Below are positions 15,332 through 24,681 of a stretch of 64,000 bases of DNA, piece by piece. The notes below the pieces were generated by a model. It ran no database searches and was not told the origin of the DNA. It was given only the letters and a program-made list of their open reading frames with translations. Numbering within the stretch: position 1 is the first letter of the stretch; each line of letters begins with the position of its first letter. The position numbers and the translations under genes were made by a program. Source of the stretch: Microbacterium sp. Leaf320 (GTDB lineage: Bacteria > Actinomycetota > Actinomycetes > Actinomycetales > Microbacteriaceae); contig NZ_LMOD01000003.1 in assembly GCF_001423485.1 (NCBI RefSeq), positions 571,527-635,526 of the forward strand. The letters run 5' to 3'.

Positions 15332-16615
15332 ATGCCCGTCACCCCGGACGCTCTCGCCCACGCCGAGGACCTCGCCGACTTCGTCGCCGCCTCGCCCTCG
15401 AGCTATCACGCCGCCGCAGAGGTGGCCAGGCGACTGGAGGGTGCCGGATTCGCGCGCCTCGACGAGCAGGATGCGTGGGATGTGACGCCCGGCGGCCGAT
15501 ACGTCGTCGTGCGCGACGGCGCTGCCATCGCCTGGACGGTCCCCGCGGATGCGACCGCCATCACGCCGACGAACGTGCTGGGCGCCCACACCGACTCCCC
15601 CGGCTTCAAGCTCAAGCCGCAGCCGACAACAGGGTCGAAGGGCTGGCTGCAGGCTGCCGTAGAGGTCTATGGCGGCCCGCTGCTGACCTCCTGGCTCGAC
15701 CGCGAGCTGCGCCTCGCCGGCCGCCTGGCCCTCGCCGACGGGCGCGTGGTGCTCGCCGACACAGGAGCGCTGCTGCGCCTCCCCCAGCTCGCGATCCACC
15801 TCGACCGCGACGCGAACACGAGCCTGGCGCTCGACAAGCAGTTCCAGACGCAGCCCGTCTGGGGCCTCGGCGACCCGACCCAGGAGGACATCCTGGCGGA
15901 GCTCGCAGGCTCGGCCGGAGTCTCGGCATCCGACATCCGCGGCTACGACGTCGTGATCGCCGACACCGCTCGCGGCGCGGTGTTCGGCAAGGATCGCGCG
16001 TTCTTCGCCTCAGGTCGCCTCGACGACCTCGCCTCGGTGCACGCCGGCGTGGTCGCACTCGAGTCGATCGACACCGCGGCGTCCGGCCCCATCGCCATCC
16101 TCGCCGCCTTCGACCACGAGGAGCTCGGCTCCAACTCGCGTTCCGGCGCGGCAGGCCCCTTCCTCGAGGACATCCTCGGACGTGTGTACGACGCGCTCGG
16201 CGCCGACGCCTCCGAGCGCCGTCGTGCCTTCTCTTCGTCGTGGTGCCTGTCGAGCGACGTGGGCCACTCGGTGCACCCCAACTACGTCCACAAGCACGAC
16301 CCCGTGGTGCAGCCCGTGCTCGGCTCAGGGCCGATCCTCAAGCTCAACGCCAACCAGCGCTACGCGACGGATGCCCTCGGCTCCGCCGCCTGGCGCGGCT
16401 GGTGCGACACCGCCGACGTGATCACGCAGGAGTTCGTCTCGAACAACAACGTGCGATGCGGGTCGACGATCGGCCCGATCACGGCGACGCGCCTCGGCAT
16501 CCGCACGGTCGACGTCGGCATCCCGATCCTGTCGATGCACTCGGCGCGCGAACTCGCCGGTGTCTCGGACCTGCACGACCTCACTCGGGTCGCGGGAGCA
16601 TTCTTCGCCGGCTGA
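15332..16615 (+). CDS. M18-family aspartyl-type aminopeptidase
   Basis: Cytosolic zinc aminopeptidase of 427 residues that removes N-terminal residues, by family preferring acidic ones. M18 landmarks are visible in order: GAHTDSPGFKLKPQP (first metal His), the RLDDLASVHAG metal Asp, FDHEELGSNSRSGA (catalytic Glu pair), DVGHSVHPNYVHKHDP, and the C-terminal GIPILSMHSARE His. ATG at 15332 with AGGAAG a few bases upstream; longer frames upstream read through the intergenic region. The NCS1 permease gene follows after 35 bases on the same strand. Confidence 0.92.
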   Translation: MPVTPDALAHAEDLADFVAASPSSYHAAAEVARRLEGAGFARLDEQDAWDVTPGGRYVVVRDGAAIAWTVPADATAITPTNVLGAHTDSPGFKLKPQPTTGSKGWLQAAVEVYGGPLLTSWLDRELRLAGRLALADGRVVLADTGALLRLPQLAIHLDRDANTSLALDKQFQTQPVWGLGDPTQEDILAELAGSAGVSASDIRGYDVVIADTARGAVFGKDRAFFASGRLDDLASVHAGVVALESIDTAASGPIAILAAFDHEELGSNSRSGAAGPFLEDILGRVYDALGADASERRRAFSSSWCLSSDVGHSVHPNYVHKHDPVVQPVLGSGPILKLNANQRYATDALGSAAWRGWCDTADVITQEFVSNNNVRCGSTIGPITATRLGIRTVDVGIPILSMHSARELAGVSDLHDLTRVAGAFFAG

Positions 16616-16650
16616 GCCCCGCGGGGCATCCGCAGTGCCAGGATGATGGA

Positions 16651-18096
16651 ATGACGGACATCAAGCCTGCTCTCATCGAGCGCGCGGGCATCGAGATCAT
16701 CCCAGAATCCGACCGCACGGCGAAGCCGAGCGACCTGTTCTGGCCGTGGTTCGCAGCCAACGTTTCGGTGTTCGGCATGTCGTACGGATCCTTCGTGCTC
16801 GGCTTCGGGATCTCGTTCTGGCAGGCGACTCTCGTGTCGGTCATCGGCATCGTCGTGTCGTTCCTGCTGTGCGGACTGATCGCGATCGCGGGCAAACGAG
16901 GTTCGGCGCCGACCATGGTGCTCTCGCGCGCCGCCTTCGGCGTGCAGGGACAGAAGGTGCCCGGGATCGTCTCGTGGCTGACGTCCATCGGCTGGGAGAC
17001 GTTCCTCGCGATCATGGCCGTGCTCGCCACGGCCACCGTCATCACCCAGCTCGGCGGCGACGGCGACAGCATCGCGCTGAAGATCACCGCGACCGTCATC
17101 GTCGCGGCCCTCATCGTCGCAGCCTCCGTGCTGGGATATCACACGATCATGAAGCTGCAGTCGGTGCTCACCTGGGTCACCGGCGCCGTGACGATCCTCT
17201 ACATCGTCCTCGCCGCCCCGAGCATCGACATCGCCGCTGTCATGGCCCGACCAGACGGCGGCATCGGACAGGTCATCGGCGCGCTCGTCATGGTGATGAC
17301 CGGATTCGGCCTCGGCTGGATCAACATCGCCGCCGACTGGTCGCGCTATCAGAAGCGCACGGCATCCGACGGGGCGATCGTCGCCTGGAACACGATCGGC
17401 GGCTCGATCGCGCCCGTGATCCTCGTGGTCTTCGGTCTGCTGCTCGCCGGTTCCGACGACGAGCTCAGCGCGGCTATCGCCTCCGATCCGATCGGCGCGC
17501 TCGCGACGATCCTGCCCATCTGGGTCCTCGTGCCGTTCCTGCTGACCGCCGTGCTCGCGCTCGTCTCCGGCGCCGTGCTCGGCATCTACTCGTCGGGCCT
17601 CACTCTGCTGAGCCTCGGCATCCGGATCCCCCGCCCGTCCGCCGCGGCGATCGACGGCGTGATCCTGACCATCGGCACGATCTACGTCGTGTTCTTCGCC
17701 ACCGACTTCCTCGGCCCGTTCCAGAGCTTCCTCATCACGCTGGGCGTGCCGCTCGCCTCCTGGGCCGGCATCCTGATCGCCGACATCCTCCGGCGCAAGA
17801 AGGACTACGACGACGAGGCCCTGTTCGACAGCCGCGGCAGATACGGCGCCTGGGACTGGATCTCGATCGGCACCATGGTGGTCGCCAGTGTGATCGGCTG
17901 GGGCTTCGTGCTCAACGGCTTCGCCGACGCCGCCCCCTGGAACAACTGGCAGGGCTACCTGCTCGGCCTCGTCGGCGGTGTCGACGGCGACTGGGCGTAC
18001 GCCAACCTCGGGGTCTTCTTCGCGCTGGTGCTGTCGTTCGTCGTGACGTGGTTCGCCCGCGCCGGAAGGATCCGTCGCCAGGAGCAGACCGCGTGA
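16651..18096 (+). CDS. NCS1-family purine/cytosine permease
   Basis: Inner-membrane cation symporter of 481 residues with about 12 transmembrane helices. NCS1/CodB-type features include the N-terminal DLFWPWFAANVSVFGMSYGSFVLG helix, SRAAFGVQGQKVPGIVSWLTSIGWE, and GLGWINIAADWSRYQK in the middle of the protein. It would import a nucleobase or related compound (cytosine, purines, allantoin or similar). It overlaps the following cysteine hydrolase gene by four bases (GTGA at 18093-18096), so uptake and hydrolysis of an amide or ureide compound are probably coupled. Confidence 0.9.
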   Translation: MTDIKPALIERAGIEIIPESDRTAKPSDLFWPWFAANVSVFGMSYGSFVLGFGISFWQATLVSVIGIVVSFLLCGLIAIAGKRGSAPTMVLSRAAFGVQGQKVPGIVSWLTSIGWETFLAIMAVLATATVITQLGGDGDSIALKITATVIVAALIVAASVLGYHTIMKLQSVLTWVTGAVTILYIVLAAPSIDIAAVMARPDGGIGQVIGALVMVMTGFGLGWINIAADWSRYQKRTASDGAIVAWNTIGGSIAPVILVVFGLLLAGSDDELSAAIASDPIGALATILPIWVLVPFLLTAVLALVSGAVLGIYSSGLTLLSLGIRIPRPSAAAIDGVILTIGTIYVVFFATDFLGPFQSFLITLGVPLASWAGILIADILRRKKDYDDEALFDSRGRYGAWDWISIGTMVVASVIGWGFVLNGFADAAPWNNWQGYLLGLVGGVDGDWAYANLGVFFALVLSFVVTWFARAGRIRRQEQTA

Positions 18097-18665
18097 CCCT
18101 CGGCGCCACCGCCTCGAACGAGGATTCCTGGCTGGTCGTGATCGACCCGCAGGCGATCTTCGCGTCACCCGACTCGGCGTGGGGATCGCCGTTCTTCGCC
18201 GACGTGATCCCGCGCATCCGCGAGCTTGCAGAGTCGTTCCGCGATCGGGTGATCGTGACGCGCTGGATGCCGACCGCAGACCGCTCGACATCCTGGGGTG
18301 CGTACTTCGAGGCGTGGCCGTTCGCAGACCAGCCCGCGGACGATCCTCTGTTCGATCTCGTTCCCGCCGCGGTCGGTCTGTCACCGCATCCGACGCTCGA
18401 TCTGCCGACGTTCGGCAAGTGGGGCAGCGACATCGAGGCGATCGTGGGTCGTGGCGCCCACGTCGTGCTCACGGGCGTCTCGACGGACTGCTGCGTCATC
18501 TCGACGGCGCTGGCCGCAGCGGATGCCGGAGCCCACGTCACTCTCGTCGCCGACGCGTGTGCGGGGTCGACGGCCGAGAACCACGCGGCGGCGATGCAGG
18601 TGATGGGGCTGTATCCGCCCCAGATCAGGGTCAGCGACACCGCAGCGGTGCTCGCGGCGCGCTGA
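18093..18665 (+). CDS. Isochorismatase-like cysteine hydrolase
   Basis: Cysteine hydrolase of 190 residues from the GTG at 18093, which overlaps the permease stop; AGGAG lies 11 bases upstream. The expected catalytic set is present: Asp18 (VVIDPQAIF), Lys109 (TFGKWGSD) and Cys134 (GVSTDCCVISTA). Members hydrolyse nicotinamide, ureidoacrylate, biuret, carbamoyl compounds or isochorismate. Coupling to an NCS1 permease argues for an amide or ureide derived from nucleobase catabolism, but this is inference. Confidence 0.88.
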   Translation: MTLGATASNEDSWLVVIDPQAIFASPDSAWGSPFFADVIPRIRELAESFRDRVIVTRWMPTADRSTSWGAYFEAWPFADQPADDPLFDLVPAAVGLSPHPTLDLPTFGKWGSDIEAIVGRGAHVVLTGVSTDCCVISTALAAADAGAHVTLVADACAGSTAENHAAAMQVMGLYPPQIRVSDTAAVLAAR

Positions 18666-18675
18666 CGGATGCGTC

Positions 18676-19383
18676 CTAGACCGCGCGCACAGCCGCGGCG
18701 ATGTCGGCGGGCGACCCTTTCCACGGCGCTCCGTGCCCCGGCAGCACCCAGGACGCCGAGACATCTGCCAGCCTGTCGAGGGAGGCCAGCGCCCGTTCGG
18801 GCTCATCCGTGAACGGCGCAGGTTGAGCACCGACTCGCCCCGTCAGCACGTGTCGGGTGGTCAGGGCATCGCCGACGAAGACCGCATCCGCACCGGGCAC
18901 GTGCACGGCGATGCTGCCGGGCGAATGCCCCGGCATCCCGATGACCACCGGGGATCCGGGCAGGTCGAGGACCTGCCCGTCCTCGACCTCCACGACCTCC
19001 GAGACGTGCCGTGTGCGCAGCGCGTTCTTGCGCACCCCGTACGCGAGGAAGCCCAGCATCGGACCGATCCTGGCCGGCCCCATCGGAGTCTTCGGCTTCT
19101 CCCCCGTGCGCACCCGGTGCGCGTCGGCCGAGTGGATGAAGACCGGCACTCCTGTTTCGCTGCGCAGCCGCTCGGCGAACCCGATGTGGTCGCTGTCACC
19201 GTGAGTGAGGACGAGCCCTCGGATGTCGGACAGCGGGCGGCCGAGCTCTGCCAGCGTCCGCCGCAGGTCGTTCCAGTGCCCTGGCAGACCGGCGTCGACG
19301 AGCGTGATCCCCTCGGGCAGGTCGATCAGGTACGACGCGACGATGTCGTTGCCGAGTCGATACAGGTGCGGGGCGAGCTTCAT
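18676..19383 (-). CDS. MBL-fold metallohydrolase
   Basis: Metallo-beta-lactamase fold hydrolase of 235 residues. The metal motif is LTHGDSDHIG (HxDxDH; the first His of the canonical HxHxDH is followed by Gly and Asp), with further ligands at GMPGHSPGS, VGDALTTRH and VLPGHGAPW. It probably hydrolyses a small ester, thioester or lactone. It is divergent from a TetR gene across an 84-base gap holding two inverted repeats, so TetR control is likely. Confidence 0.88.
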   Translation of the reverse strand: MKLAPHLYRLGNDIVASYLIDLPEGITLVDAGLPGHWNDLRRTLAELGRPLSDIRGLVLTHGDSDHIGFAERLRSETGVPVFIHSADAHRVRTGEKPKTPMGPARIGPMLGFLAYGVRKNALRTRHVSEVVEVEDGQVLDLPGSPVVIGMPGHSPGSIAVHVPGADAVFVGDALTTRHVLTGRVGAQPAPFTDEPERALASLDRLADVSASWVLPGHGAPWKGSPADIAAAVRAV

Positions 19384-19410
19384 GACCGTTCCTTCCAGAG
19401 GATGATTGAC

Positions 19411-19454
19411 GATGGCTACCTTACGTAGCTATCATGGCTACTGTCAATAGCCAT
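19411..19454. promoter_or_regulatory. Two TetR-type operators between the MBL and TetR genes
   Basis: Site 1: GATGGCTAC and GTAGCTATC (19411-19433) form a 9-base inverted repeat with one mismatch and a 5-base spacer. Site 2: ATGGCTA and TAGCCAT (19434-19454) form a perfect inverted repeat with a 7-base spacer. The two sites adjoin and cover the divergent promoters. Confidence 0.7.
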
Positions 19455-19467
19455 TAAGGAGCTCAGG

Positions 19468-19995
19468 ATGCCGACACCCGAACGAACCTCCCTGGTTGCG
19501 ATCGTCGCCGCCGGCCGCGACATCCTCGAATCCGCCGGACCCGCGGGCCTCACGATGCAGGCGGTCGCAGAACGCGTGGGCGTGCGGGCACCGTCGCTCT
19601 ACAAGCGGATCCGAGATCGTGACGCGCTGATGTCCGCGGTCGCGGAGGCATCTGCCGACGAGCTCACGAGTCGCCTCGAGAGCGCCGGCGACGAACTCGC
19701 CGCACTCGCCGCCGTGTACCGCGGCTTCGCTCAGGAGCATCCTGAGTCGTTCCGTCTGCTCTTCACCGCCGCAGCTCCCGAAGAGTCGCTGCATCGCACC
19801 TCCGCTCCGGTTCTGCGCGCGTGCGCCCACCTCGTCGGCACCGAGCACGCACTGGACGCTGCCCGACTGTTCACCGCCTGGGCGACGGGATTCCTGCAGA
19901 TGGAGCTCGCCGGCGCCTTCCGTCTGGGCGGAGACGTGAACGAGGCGTTCGACTACGCGCTGGGCCGCATCATCGTCGGGCTGACCGCCGCCTGA
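19468..19995 (+). CDS. TetR/AcrR-family regulator (WHG-type C-terminal domain)
   Basis: Repressor of 175 residues: N-terminal TetR helix-turn-helix (about 8-55: AAGRDILESAGPAGLTMQAVAERVGVRAPSLYKRI) and an all-helical ligand domain resembling the WHG type. GGAGCTCAGG precedes the ATG. It almost certainly binds the two inverted repeats directly upstream and so controls itself and the divergent MBL hydrolase. The convergent ABC exporter gene ends 10 bases past its stop. Confidence 0.92.
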   Translation: MPTPERTSLVAIVAAGRDILESAGPAGLTMQAVAERVGVRAPSLYKRIRDRDALMSAVAEASADELTSRLESAGDELAALAAVYRGFAQEHPESFRLLFTAAAPEESLHRTSAPVLRACAHLVGTEHALDAARLFTAWATGFLQMELAGAFRLGGDVNEAFDYALGRIIVGLTAA

Positions 19996-20005
19996 TCGCC
20001 GCCCG

Positions 20006-21757
20006 TCACCAGGCGGTCCAGGCCTCCCACAGCTCGGCGTAGGGGCCGGGGGTCGTGACGAGATCGTCGTGGGTGCCGGACTGCACGACCCGCCCGTCGC
20101 TCATCACGAGGATCCTGTCGGCGGTCATGGCCTGACTCAGTCGGTGCGCGATCACGATGCCGGTGCGGTCGCCGATCGCACCCGACGACGCCTCGTCGAG
20201 CACCTCCGAGTCCGCTGAGCCTGCCTCGGCCGTCGCCTCGTCGAGGATCACGACGGAGGCCGCAGACAGCGCCACCCGCACGAGGGCGAGGTGCTGGGAC
20301 TGCCCCGGCGTGAGCGGATGCCCCGCCTCGCCGATCTCGGTGTCGAGTCCGTCGGGCAGCCGCAGGATCCACCCCGCACCGAGCTGCGTGATCACGGCCT
20401 TCATCCGCTCGTCGTCGGCATCGCTGAACAGCGCGAGGTCGTCTCGGACGGTGCCGGCGAAGACGTGCGGCTCCTGGCTGAGCATCACGACGGCATCGCG
20501 CAGGTCATGCGGATGCCAGTGCTCGATGCCGACCCCATCGTGGCGCACGACTCCCTCGCCCACCGGGAGTGCGCCTGCGAGCACGCGGGCGAGCGTCGTC
20601 TTGCCTGCGCCGCTCGCCCCCACGATCGCGATCCTCTCGCCCGGCGCGGCCGACATCGACACCGCGTCGAGGTCGCGCTGGTCGGGGCGGTGGGCGAAGC
20701 CGAGCCGGTCGACCTCGATCGCACCCCGGCGCGCCACCGCGGCCTCGGACTGCAGATCGCCCTCCTCACGAGGCTCCGGCGACGGCATGCCGATGACGCC
20801 GAAGAGGCGCGCGAGGCTGGCTCCGGCATCCTGCAGCTCGTCGACGCGGAACAGCACCGCCCCCATCGGTCCGAACAGCCCGAGGAAGTACAGAGATGCG
20901 GCGGTTGCCGCACCCAGCTCGACCTGCCCGCCGGTCACCAGCAGATAGCCGACCACGAGCACCGCCGAGAGTCCCACGAACTCGGCGCCGTTGAGGAACA
21001 CGTTGAAGTCGTTGCGCACCCTGGTGGCTCGCACCTCGAGCGCGATCGCCTCGTCACTCGCCTCCGCGATGCGCTCGAGATGCCGCTCCTCGGCGCGAAG
21101 AGCGCGGACCGTATCGACTCCCCGCACGGCCTCGATCGTGCGCTGACCGCGCTCGGCCACGACGACACGGTGCTCGCGGTAGACCGGCGCCGAACGCCGC
21201 AGGAACCAGCGGAGCGCGAACACCTGGATGGGAGCTGCGACCAGGGCGGCGAGCGCGAACCGCCAGTCCATGAGCCCCATCCCGAGCAGGCTCAACAGGA
21301 TGCTGAAGAGCGCTGAGAGGAACGCAGGGAGCGCCTCTTCGACGACCTGCCCGACCGCACGAACGTCACCCGAGAGCCGAGCGACCAGGTCACCGGTGCC
21401 CGCGGCCTCGATTCGCGCCGTCGGCTGCGCGAGCGCGGTGCGGAAGGCCGCCTCGCGGACCTCGCGGATCGTGCCCTGGCCGAGTCGGGCGAGCAGCACG
21501 CGGCCCGCCCAGGTCAATCCGGCCCCGGCCGCTATCGACGCGGTCAGCGCCAGTCCGAACGGCAGCATCGATGCGCCTCCGGCGACGATGTCGTCGACCA
21601 TGAGGCCGATGATCCACGGTGCCACGAGCGCGGCGCCGACTCCCGCGCACAGAGTCAGGACCGCGAACACGGCGAGCGCGCGCCGACGGCCGAGTGCGGC
21701 GAGCAGACCGCGGGCCGTGTCGCGACGCGTCGCGATGGGCAGCTTCTCGTCTCTCAT
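20006..21757 (-). CDS. ABC exporter half-transporter with intact Walker motifs and degenerate signature
   Basis: Fused membrane and ATPase half-transporter of 583 residues: six transmembrane helices (about 28-310), then the ATPase domain. Walker A is GASGAGKT (380-387) and Walker B VVILDEAT (502-509) with catalytic Glu507; the H-loop reads AHRLS. The signature is LTPGQ (482-486) instead of LSGGQ. It overlaps the upstream half-transporter gene by four bases (ATGA at 21754-21757), so the two are made together as a heterodimer. The partner has the opposite set of intact motifs. The substrate is unknown; multidrug, lipid or peptide export is possible. Confidence 0.9.
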   Translation of the reverse strand: MRDEKLPIATRRDTARGLLAALGRRRALAVFAVLTLCAGVGAALVAPWIIGLMVDDIVAGGASMLPFGLALTASIAAGAGLTWAGRVLLARLGQGTIREVREAAFRTALAQPTARIEAAGTGDLVARLSGDVRAVGQVVEEALPAFLSALFSILLSLLGMGLMDWRFALAALVAAPIQVFALRWFLRRSAPVYREHRVVVAERGQRTIEAVRGVDTVRALRAEERHLERIAEASDEAIALEVRATRVRNDFNVFLNGAEFVGLSAVLVVGYLLVTGGQVELGAATAASLYFLGLFGPMGAVLFRVDELQDAGASLARLFGVIGMPSPEPREEGDLQSEAAVARRGAIEVDRLGFAHRPDQRDLDAVSMSAAPGERIAIVGASGAGKTTLARVLAGALPVGEGVVRHDGVGIEHWHPHDLRDAVVMLSQEPHVFAGTVRDDLALFSDADDERMKAVITQLGAGWILRLPDGLDTEIGEAGHPLTPGQSQHLALVRVALSAASVVILDEATAEAGSADSEVLDEASSGAIGDRTGIVIAHRLSQAMTADRILVMSDGRVVQSGTHDDLVTTPGPYAELWEAWTAW

Positions 21758-23502
21758 GCGCCGACTCCTCTCAAGTCGTGCACGCGGTGACAGCTCGACA
21801 GCAGCGAGGCCCGGTCGGTGAGCAGCACGATCGTGCGCCCCTCGGCCGCGAGCCCCGCGGCCACCTGCGCCTCGGTGATGGGGTCGATCGCGGTGGTCGG
21901 CTCGTGCAGCACGATCAGCCGCTGCGGCTGATGCAGAGCTCGGGCGAGCAGAAGACGCTGACGTTGACCGCCCGAGAGTCGCAGCCCGCGCTCCCCCACC
22001 TTCTCGTCGAGTCCGTCGGGAAGGCGATGCAGAACCTCGTCGAAGGCTGCGGCTTCCAGGCGCGCGTGATCGATCCGCGCCGAGATGTTCTCGGCCGCCG
22101 TTCCCGTGAACACGGCCGCGTCGTGCGGCGGGGCGAAGACCTCGACGCGCAGCCCGTCGTGACCGAGGTGGGTCGCATCGATGTCGCCGATCACGAGCTC
22201 GCCCGCCGCGGGCGTGCGGAGCCCACCGAAGAGACGGGCGAGATCCACGATCCGATCGGGATCTGCACGGATGCCGGTCACCTTGCCCTGAGCGATGTCG
22301 ATCGTCGTTCCCTCGACAGCCAAGCGGGCCACGACGACCGAATCGCCGCGGGCTGTCGTGGTCTCTCTCATCGACTCGGATGCCGGCGTCGCGACGGCAT
22401 CCGTCACCGCGCCCGCCTCCGCCGAGAACTCCGCGATGCGGGTCGCCGATCCGTGCTTCGAGGCGATCTGCGCGGGCAGGTATCCGAGTGCTTGCAGGGG
22501 GCCGCGGATGGTCTGGGCCAGACCCATCGCGGTGACGAATCCGCCGATCGTGATGACGCCGTCGAGCGCCAGCCAGCCACCGAGCACAGCGATGCCGGTG
22601 AAGGCGAGACCGCTGATGAGCAGGTTCAGCGCAGTGAGACCCGCCGCGGCCTTCTCAGCGCGATACGCGGCCTCGGCGGCGACCGCGCTCTCTGCGACGT
22701 AGCGATCGGCCGCCCGCGACGCGCCACCGAGCGCGCCGAGAACGCGCAGGCCGGTGGCGAAGTCGGTGCTGACCGCATCCAGTCGTGCGGCCTGCTTCTG
22801 TGCCTCGTACCCTCGGCGTCGCAGCCCGCCGCTCACCAGCTGCACGAGCAGGGCCTGAACGAGCGTGCCGATCACGACGGCGACCGCGAGCGGCCAGGCG
22901 ATCACGAGCAGGGTGATGCAGGCGACGAGCACGGCGGTTGCGGCGGCGGCCTGCTCGGCGATGACCCAGAAGAAGCCGGCCGTCTCACTCGCATCCGAGG
23001 AGGAGATCGTGAGCACCTCGCCGGCGGGCCGACGGGTGCGACGGCGGAGCGCGAGGCCGAGGATTCCCTGACGCAGGACATGCTCACCCTGCGCATAGAC
23101 CTTGGTGCCCGCGCGGTCGCCGACCTGCCACGAGACGATGAGCACAGCGAACACCGCGACGAGGAGCGCCAGCGCCCACCCGAGAGCCACCGGATCTCCC
23201 GGCGCGATCGCGCGATCGATGACGACACCGACCGCCACGGGGACCATGACCTCGGCGAGCTGGTGCCCGCAGAAGCCGGCGATCGAGACGGTGGCGCGTG
23301 CGCGACGACCTCGCCCCCAGACGCCCTCGCGGAAGACCTTTCCGACGGTCGTGGTCACCGGAGCCTCGCCGCTCTCCGGCGATCGGTGCTTGTGCGGGGC
23401 GCGCGGAACCGCGGGTGCGCGGAGACGGAGCGCGCAGGGGCGAGGGGGGACATCGGGGACTCCAGAGACGTTCACGGGGTCACGCGTGCTTGCGGTGAGC
23501 AC
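21754..23502 (-). CDS. ABC exporter half-transporter lacking Walker A, with intact LSGGQ
   Basis: Half-transporter of 582 residues (start uncertain; a GTG at 23358 would remove a 48-residue Pro/Arg-rich N-terminus). Membrane domain about 70-345, then an ATPase domain. Where Walker A should be, the sequence is TGIRADPDR (409-417), with no GxxGxGK. Walker B reads LIVLHEPTT (529-537) with His for the Asp, and the H-loop is LLTDRA with Asp for His. The signature LSGGQ (509-513) is canonical. It therefore cannot bind ATP normally itself but can complete the active site of the partner coded by the next gene. Confidence 0.9.
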   Translation of the reverse strand: MLTASTRDPVNVSGVPDVPPRPCALRLRAPAVPRAPHKHRSPESGEAPVTTTVGKVFREGVWGRGRRARATVSIAGFCGHQLAEVMVPVAVGVVIDRAIAPGDPVALGWALALLVAVFAVLIVSWQVGDRAGTKVYAQGEHVLRQGILGLALRRRTRRPAGEVLTISSSDASETAGFFWVIAEQAAAATAVLVACITLLVIAWPLAVAVVIGTLVQALLVQLVSGGLRRRGYEAQKQAARLDAVSTDFATGLRVLGALGGASRAADRYVAESAVAAEAAYRAEKAAAGLTALNLLISGLAFTGIAVLGGWLALDGVITIGGFVTAMGLAQTIRGPLQALGYLPAQIASKHGSATRIAEFSAEAGAVTDAVATPASESMRETTTARGDSVVVARLAVEGTTIDIAQGKVTGIRADPDRIVDLARLFGGLRTPAAGELVIGDIDATHLGHDGLRVEVFAPPHDAAVFTGTAAENISARIDHARLEAAAFDEVLHRLPDGLDEKVGERGLRLSGGQRQRLLLARALHQPQRLIVLHEPTTAIDPITEAQVAAGLAAEGRTIVLLTDRASLLSSCHRVHDLRGVGA

Positions 23503-23610
23503 CCTGATTCAACATAAGCGCATGCGATGTCGCGCAGCGGACGAGCTGTGCCGGGCCTACGCCGAATCTCACCGGAATACTGCCAAGATGAGGCGCGGAG
23601 AGGGGTTTCC

Positions 23611-24666
23611 ATGACCACCAGTGCGCCCGAAGTCGAGTCCGTCCACTCGAAGAAGGCCCGTCGGCCGTGGCACCGGACGAAGGTCGCTCTCGCGCTGATC
23701 GTCGCCGTCACCGCAGTGATCGCGATCATCGGGTCACTCACCCCGTGGCCCTCCGCGATGCTGATCCGTGCCGTGTTCACGAAGGGCGGCGACGAGACCG
23801 CCGCCGAGATGGACAAGCACGTCCCTGACACGAAGCTCACCGAGCAGCTCGATGTCGCCTACGCCGACGGCGGCGCCGACACCACGATGGACGTCTTCAC
23901 ACCGGCATCCGCCTCGGGCCCGCTGCCGACGGTCGTCTGGATCCACGGCGGCGCCTGGATCTCGGGGTCGAAGGAGAACGTCGACCCGTACATGCGCATC
24001 CTCGCCGCCGAGGGGTACACGACCATCGCAGTCAACTACACGATCGGCCCGGAGGGCGTCTATCCACTCGCGGTGCACCAGCTCAACGACGCGCTCGCCT
24101 ACATCGACGAGCATGCCGAGGAGTTGAACGTCGACCCGAGCCAGATCGTTCTCGCCGGAGACTCGGCCGGTGGCCAGCTCGCCAGCCAGATGGCGACACT
24201 GATGACGAGCCCCGACTACGCCGAGATCCTCGGCATCACCCCCGCGCTGACGAAGGACCAGGTGGTGGCGACCGTGCTCAACTGCGGCGTCTACGATCTC
24301 GCCGCCCTCGCCGCTCTCGACGGTGTGGTCGGCTGGGGACTCAAGACGTCGATGTGGGCGTACGCGGGAACCAAGACCTGGGCGGAGGACTCGACGGGCT
24401 CCACGATGTCGACGATCGACTGGGTCACCGAGGACTTCCCGACGACCTACATCTCGGGCGGCAACGGCGACGGACTCACCTGGCTGCAGTCGATTCCCAT
24501 GGCGAAGCGCCTCGACGACCTCGGGGTGGACGTGACGACGCTGTTCTGGCCCGCCCCGCACACGCCCGCGCTGCCGCACGAGTACCAGTTCCATCTGGAC
24601 ATGCCAGACGCGCAGACAGCCCTGCAGAAGACGATCGACTTCCTGAACGCGCACACCACGCGCTGA
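23611..24666 (+). CDS. Membrane-anchored alpha/beta hydrolase (esterase/lipase-like)
   Basis: Protein of 351 residues from the ATG at 23611 (GGAGAGG upstream). One N-terminal helix (about 25-42) would anchor it with the enzyme outside the membrane. The hydrolase domain has the oxyanion HGGAW (His112 onward), the nucleophile elbow GDSAGGQ (Ser185), and a late PAPHTPALPHEYQFHLD region with candidate catalytic His. It resembles the hormone-sensitive-lipase/BD-FAE group of carboxylesterases. The substrate is unknown. It is divergent from the ABC exporter genes. Confidence 0.88.
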   Translation: MTTSAPEVESVHSKKARRPWHRTKVALALIVAVTAVIAIIGSLTPWPSAMLIRAVFTKGGDETAAEMDKHVPDTKLTEQLDVAYADGGADTTMDVFTPASASGPLPTVVWIHGGAWISGSKENVDPYMRILAAEGYTTIAVNYTIGPEGVYPLAVHQLNDALAYIDEHAEELNVDPSQIVLAGDSAGGQLASQMATLMTSPDYAEILGITPALTKDQVVATVLNCGVYDLAALAALDGVVGWGLKTSMWAYAGTKTWAEDSTGSTMSTIDWVTEDFPTTYISGGNGDGLTWLQSIPMAKRLDDLGVDVTTLFWPAPHTPALPHEYQFHLDMPDAQTALQKTIDFLNAHTTR

Positions 24667-24681
24667 GCGCGGCTTGACGGC

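Noticed and set aside
9483..15485. A 2000-codon open frame on the plus strand opposite the giant surface-protein gene
   Set aside because: It is an antisense shadow caused by GC-rich codon use; the translation is Arg/Asp-rich without domains, while the minus strand reads clear DUF11 repeats, a signal peptide and a sorting signal.
15475..16650. Long upstream extension of the NCS1 permease frame (873 codons)
   Set aside because: The extension is out of frame within the aminopeptidase gene and reads low-complexity Arg-rich sequence; the permease starts at 16651.
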